From Pectinatus sp. (GTDB lineage Bacteria; Bacillota; Negativicutes; Selenomonadales; Selenomonadaceae): a stretch of 64,000 nucleotides of DNA. A program made the position numbers and the translations under genes. The first letter of the stretch is position 1, and each line of letters begins with the position of its first letter. The stretch spans positions 12,175-76,174 of the forward strand of contig JAHHSR010000002.1 in the NCBI GenBank assembly GCA_020025075.1, given 5' to 3'. The notes under the pieces are model-generated. The model made no database searches. It was not told the origin of the DNA and saw nothing but the letters and a program-made list of their open reading frames with translations. Positions 62,732 to 64,000 of the stretch are shown here, piece by piece.

Positions 62732-63988
62732 CTATTCTTCAACTTTGCCATCGCGCATGACAATTTTGCCGCCAACAATGGTCATGACAGCCTTTCCTTT
62801 CAGCTTAGCTCCGACAAAAGGAGAAGCGCTGCCACGCGTATAAAATTTTTCGTCATCTACCGTCCAGTCGAACTTGGGGTCAATGATGGTAATATCGGCC
62901 GCACTGCCCTTAGATAAGGTGCCGCAAGAAAGATTAAAAGCGCGCGCCGGTGCTATCGTCATCTTTTCGATTAAAAGCGGCAAGGATATTTTCTTTTTAT
63001 GATAAAAATGCGTCAAAAGAATGCCCAAAGCCGTTTCTAGGCCAGGAAAGCCGCTAGGCGCATAGATGTATTCGCGGTCTTTTTCCTGCGGGGCATGCGG
63101 CGAATGGTCGGTAGCAATCATGTCAATCGTGCCGTCTAAAAGCCCTTCAAGAAGCGCCTTTTGGTCATCTTCACTTCTAAGCGGCGGATTGACCTTCGTA
63201 GAGGTGTCATCAAGGCGCACGCATTCTTGCGATAAGGTCAGATGATGCGGCGTCACTTCTGCCGTTATATCAACGCCGTCCTTTTTAGCGCGGCGCACCA
63301 GCTCGACAGCTCCGCGCGTACTTATATGAGCAATGTGCAAAGGAGCCTGTGCATACTTGGCAAGAAGAATATCGCGTGCAACCGCTATTTCCTCCGCAAC
63401 GCTCGGGCGGCCTTTAAGGCCCAGCATGGCACTTTTATGGCCTTCATTCATAAAGCCTTCTTCCACCAGGCTCGTCTCTTCGGCGTGGGAAATAATGCGC
63501 TTTTTGAAGCGGCGCAAGTAATCCAGCCCCCCTAAAAGGACCTTGGCGCTATCGACATAATGGCCATCATCGGAAAAAGCAACGGCACCAGAGCCTATCA
63601 TATCGCCAACTTCGGCAAGTTCTTTCCCCTTTTGGCCCTTTGTGAGCGCGCCGATGATTTCGACATGAACATAGCCTTGCTCTTTCGCCCTAGCTTTAAG
63701 GCCCGTAACCAAGATGGCATTGTCGACGACGGGATTGGTGTTGGGCATCGTCGCCACCGTCGTAAATCCCCCGGCCGCTGCGGCGGCCGTGCCGCTTACG
63801 AGCGTTTCCTTGTCCTCTTGGCCGGGTTCGCGCAAATGTACGTGCATATCGACAAGGCCTGGCGAAACGATTTTACCGCGCACGTCAATTTTAAGTGCCG
63901 CCTCATCTTCAATTCCCTTTTCAACGGCAGCAATCTTTCCATTTCTTCTGAACCTCCCACGACTAAAGTCGCGGGGTTCTTGCTTCAT
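62732..63988 (-). CDS. pyrC: Dihydroorotase (PyrC) with N-terminus replaced by mobile-element sequence
   Basis: A class I dihydroorotase that makes dihydroorotate from carbamoyl-aspartate. The catalytic core is intact: DMHVHLREPGQED with the metal pair HxH, SDDGHYV, ISHAEETSL, HIAHISTRGAVEL and ATDHSPHAP. Normal homologues begin with about 20 residues of a beta-strand segment (of the type LIKNGRVIDPEN) before NGKIAAV. Here those are missing, and the frame instead starts MKQEPRDFSRGRFRR, which is the translated end of an IS605-like element. The ATG at 63988 has no clear ribosome site within the window. The enzyme may still fold but its expression is doubtful. Confidence 0.85.
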   Translation of the reverse strand: MKQEPRDFSRGRFRRNGKIAAVEKGIEDEAALKIDVRGKIVSPGLVDMHVHLREPGQEDKETLVSGTAAAAAGGFTTVATMPNTNPVVDNAILVTGLKARAKEQGYVHVEIIGALTKGQKGKELAEVGDMIGSGAVAFSDDGHYVDSAKVLLGGLDYLRRFKKRIISHAEETSLVEEGFMNEGHKSAMLGLKGRPSVAEEIAVARDILLAKYAQAPLHIAHISTRGAVELVRRAKKDGVDITAEVTPHHLTLSQECVRLDDTSTKVNPPLRSEDDQKALLEGLLDGTIDMIATDHSPHAPQEKDREYIYAPSGFPGLETALGILLTHFYHKKKISLPLLIEKMTIAPARAFNLSCGTLSKGSAADITIIDPKFDWTVDDEKFYTRGSASPFVGAKLKGKAVMTIVGGKIVMRDGKVEE

Positions 63989-64000
63989 TGACCAATGCTT
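63946..64000 (-). mobile_element. Right end of an IS605/TnpB-type element, body outside the window
   Basis: Read on the minus strand the last bases are GTCAATGAAGCAAGAACCC, then a hairpin CCCGCGAC-TTTA-GTCGTGGG (63956-63975), then AGGTTCA at the border with pyrC. This layout, a short tail after tnpB then a stable hairpin and a GGTTCA-like border, is what right ends of many IS605/IS1341 elements look like. The element would lie at positions above 64000 and run leftward. It is cut by the window edge, so tnpB itself is not seen. Confidence 0.55.

Noticed and set aside
1..64000. CRISPR array, rRNA genes, prophage, replication origin or restriction-modification genes
   Set aside because: No spaced direct repeats, rRNA signatures, phage structural genes, DnaA-box clusters or methyltransferase/nuclease pairs were seen.

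Overview
The window looks like chromosome of an anaerobic, Gram-negative member of the Firmicutes, most likely a Negativicute (Selenomonas/Veillonella relatives). The evidence is the mixture of Firmicutes-type genes (cysteine-type PdxK, HPr with a regulatory serine, PRD regulator, PyrK/PyrD-B, FeoA/FeoB) with an RND efflux pump and its periplasmic adaptor, which imply an outer membrane. A complete cydABDC cluster, a reverse rubrerythrin and a futalosine-pathway menaquinone gene suggest an anaerobe that tolerates traces of oxygen. The genus cannot be fixed from sequence alone. No phage, plasmid, CRISPR or rRNA genes were found. Base composition is middling (estimated by eye) except for one AT-rich island near 33.4-38.4 kb.

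Layout. 0.1-4.5 kb (+): mqnC, an MTAP-type phosphorylase, an M23 peptidase and an APC permease. 4.5-11.3 kb (-): tetrapyrrole operon sirC-hemA-hemC-cobA/hemD-hemB-hemL. 11.5-19 kb: dcuB, tRNA-Pro(GGG), pdxK, an MCP, gltS and a REC-CheX/CheX pair. 18.9-26.5 kb (-): cydA-cydB-cydD-cydC, then an ECF S-component and nagA, apparently one transcription unit. 26.6-29.2 kb (-): ptsH-ptsI and a small unknown gene. 29.5-32.4 kb (+): tandem MFS paralogues; a distant third copy lies at 55.2 kb. 32.5-33.3 kb: an unknown protein. 33.4-38.4 kb: AT-rich island with an ascorbate-type PTS (IIC, IIB, IIA), a divergent PRD regulator and an IS200-like element whose transposase has lost one HUH histidine. 38.4-44 kb: trxB/trxA, a tiny secreted His/Asp/Cys-rich protein, a divergent two-component system, a hotdog thioesterase and a D,D-carboxypeptidase. 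44.1-48.3 kb (-): decayed feoB, intact feoA, a PilZ protein and a reverse rubrerythrin. 48.5-53.1 kb (-): RND pump, adaptor and a secreted protein. 53.3-55.2 kb (+): nitroreductase and uracil permease. 56.7-64 kb (-): pyrC-carA-carB-pyrK-pyrD.

How it fits together. hemA-L would supply tetrapyrrole for cytochrome bd and siroheme/cobalamin, mqnC contributes to the quinol that bd oxidase uses, and rubrerythrin and thioredoxin handle peroxide and thiol stress. ptsHI supplies phosphate to the PTS of the island. The pyr operon and uraA cover pyrimidine synthesis and salvage.

The most notable irregularities are: (1) the 5' end of pyrC has been replaced by what looks like the right end of an IS605/TnpB-type element, so an omega-RNA from that element would carry a pyrC guide; (2) feoB carries at least four separate lesions; (3) the IS200-like transposase has a His-to-Tyr change in its HUH motif; (4) a small secreted metal- or redox-type peptide lies between thioredoxin genes and a sensor kinase with clustered extracytoplasmic cysteines.
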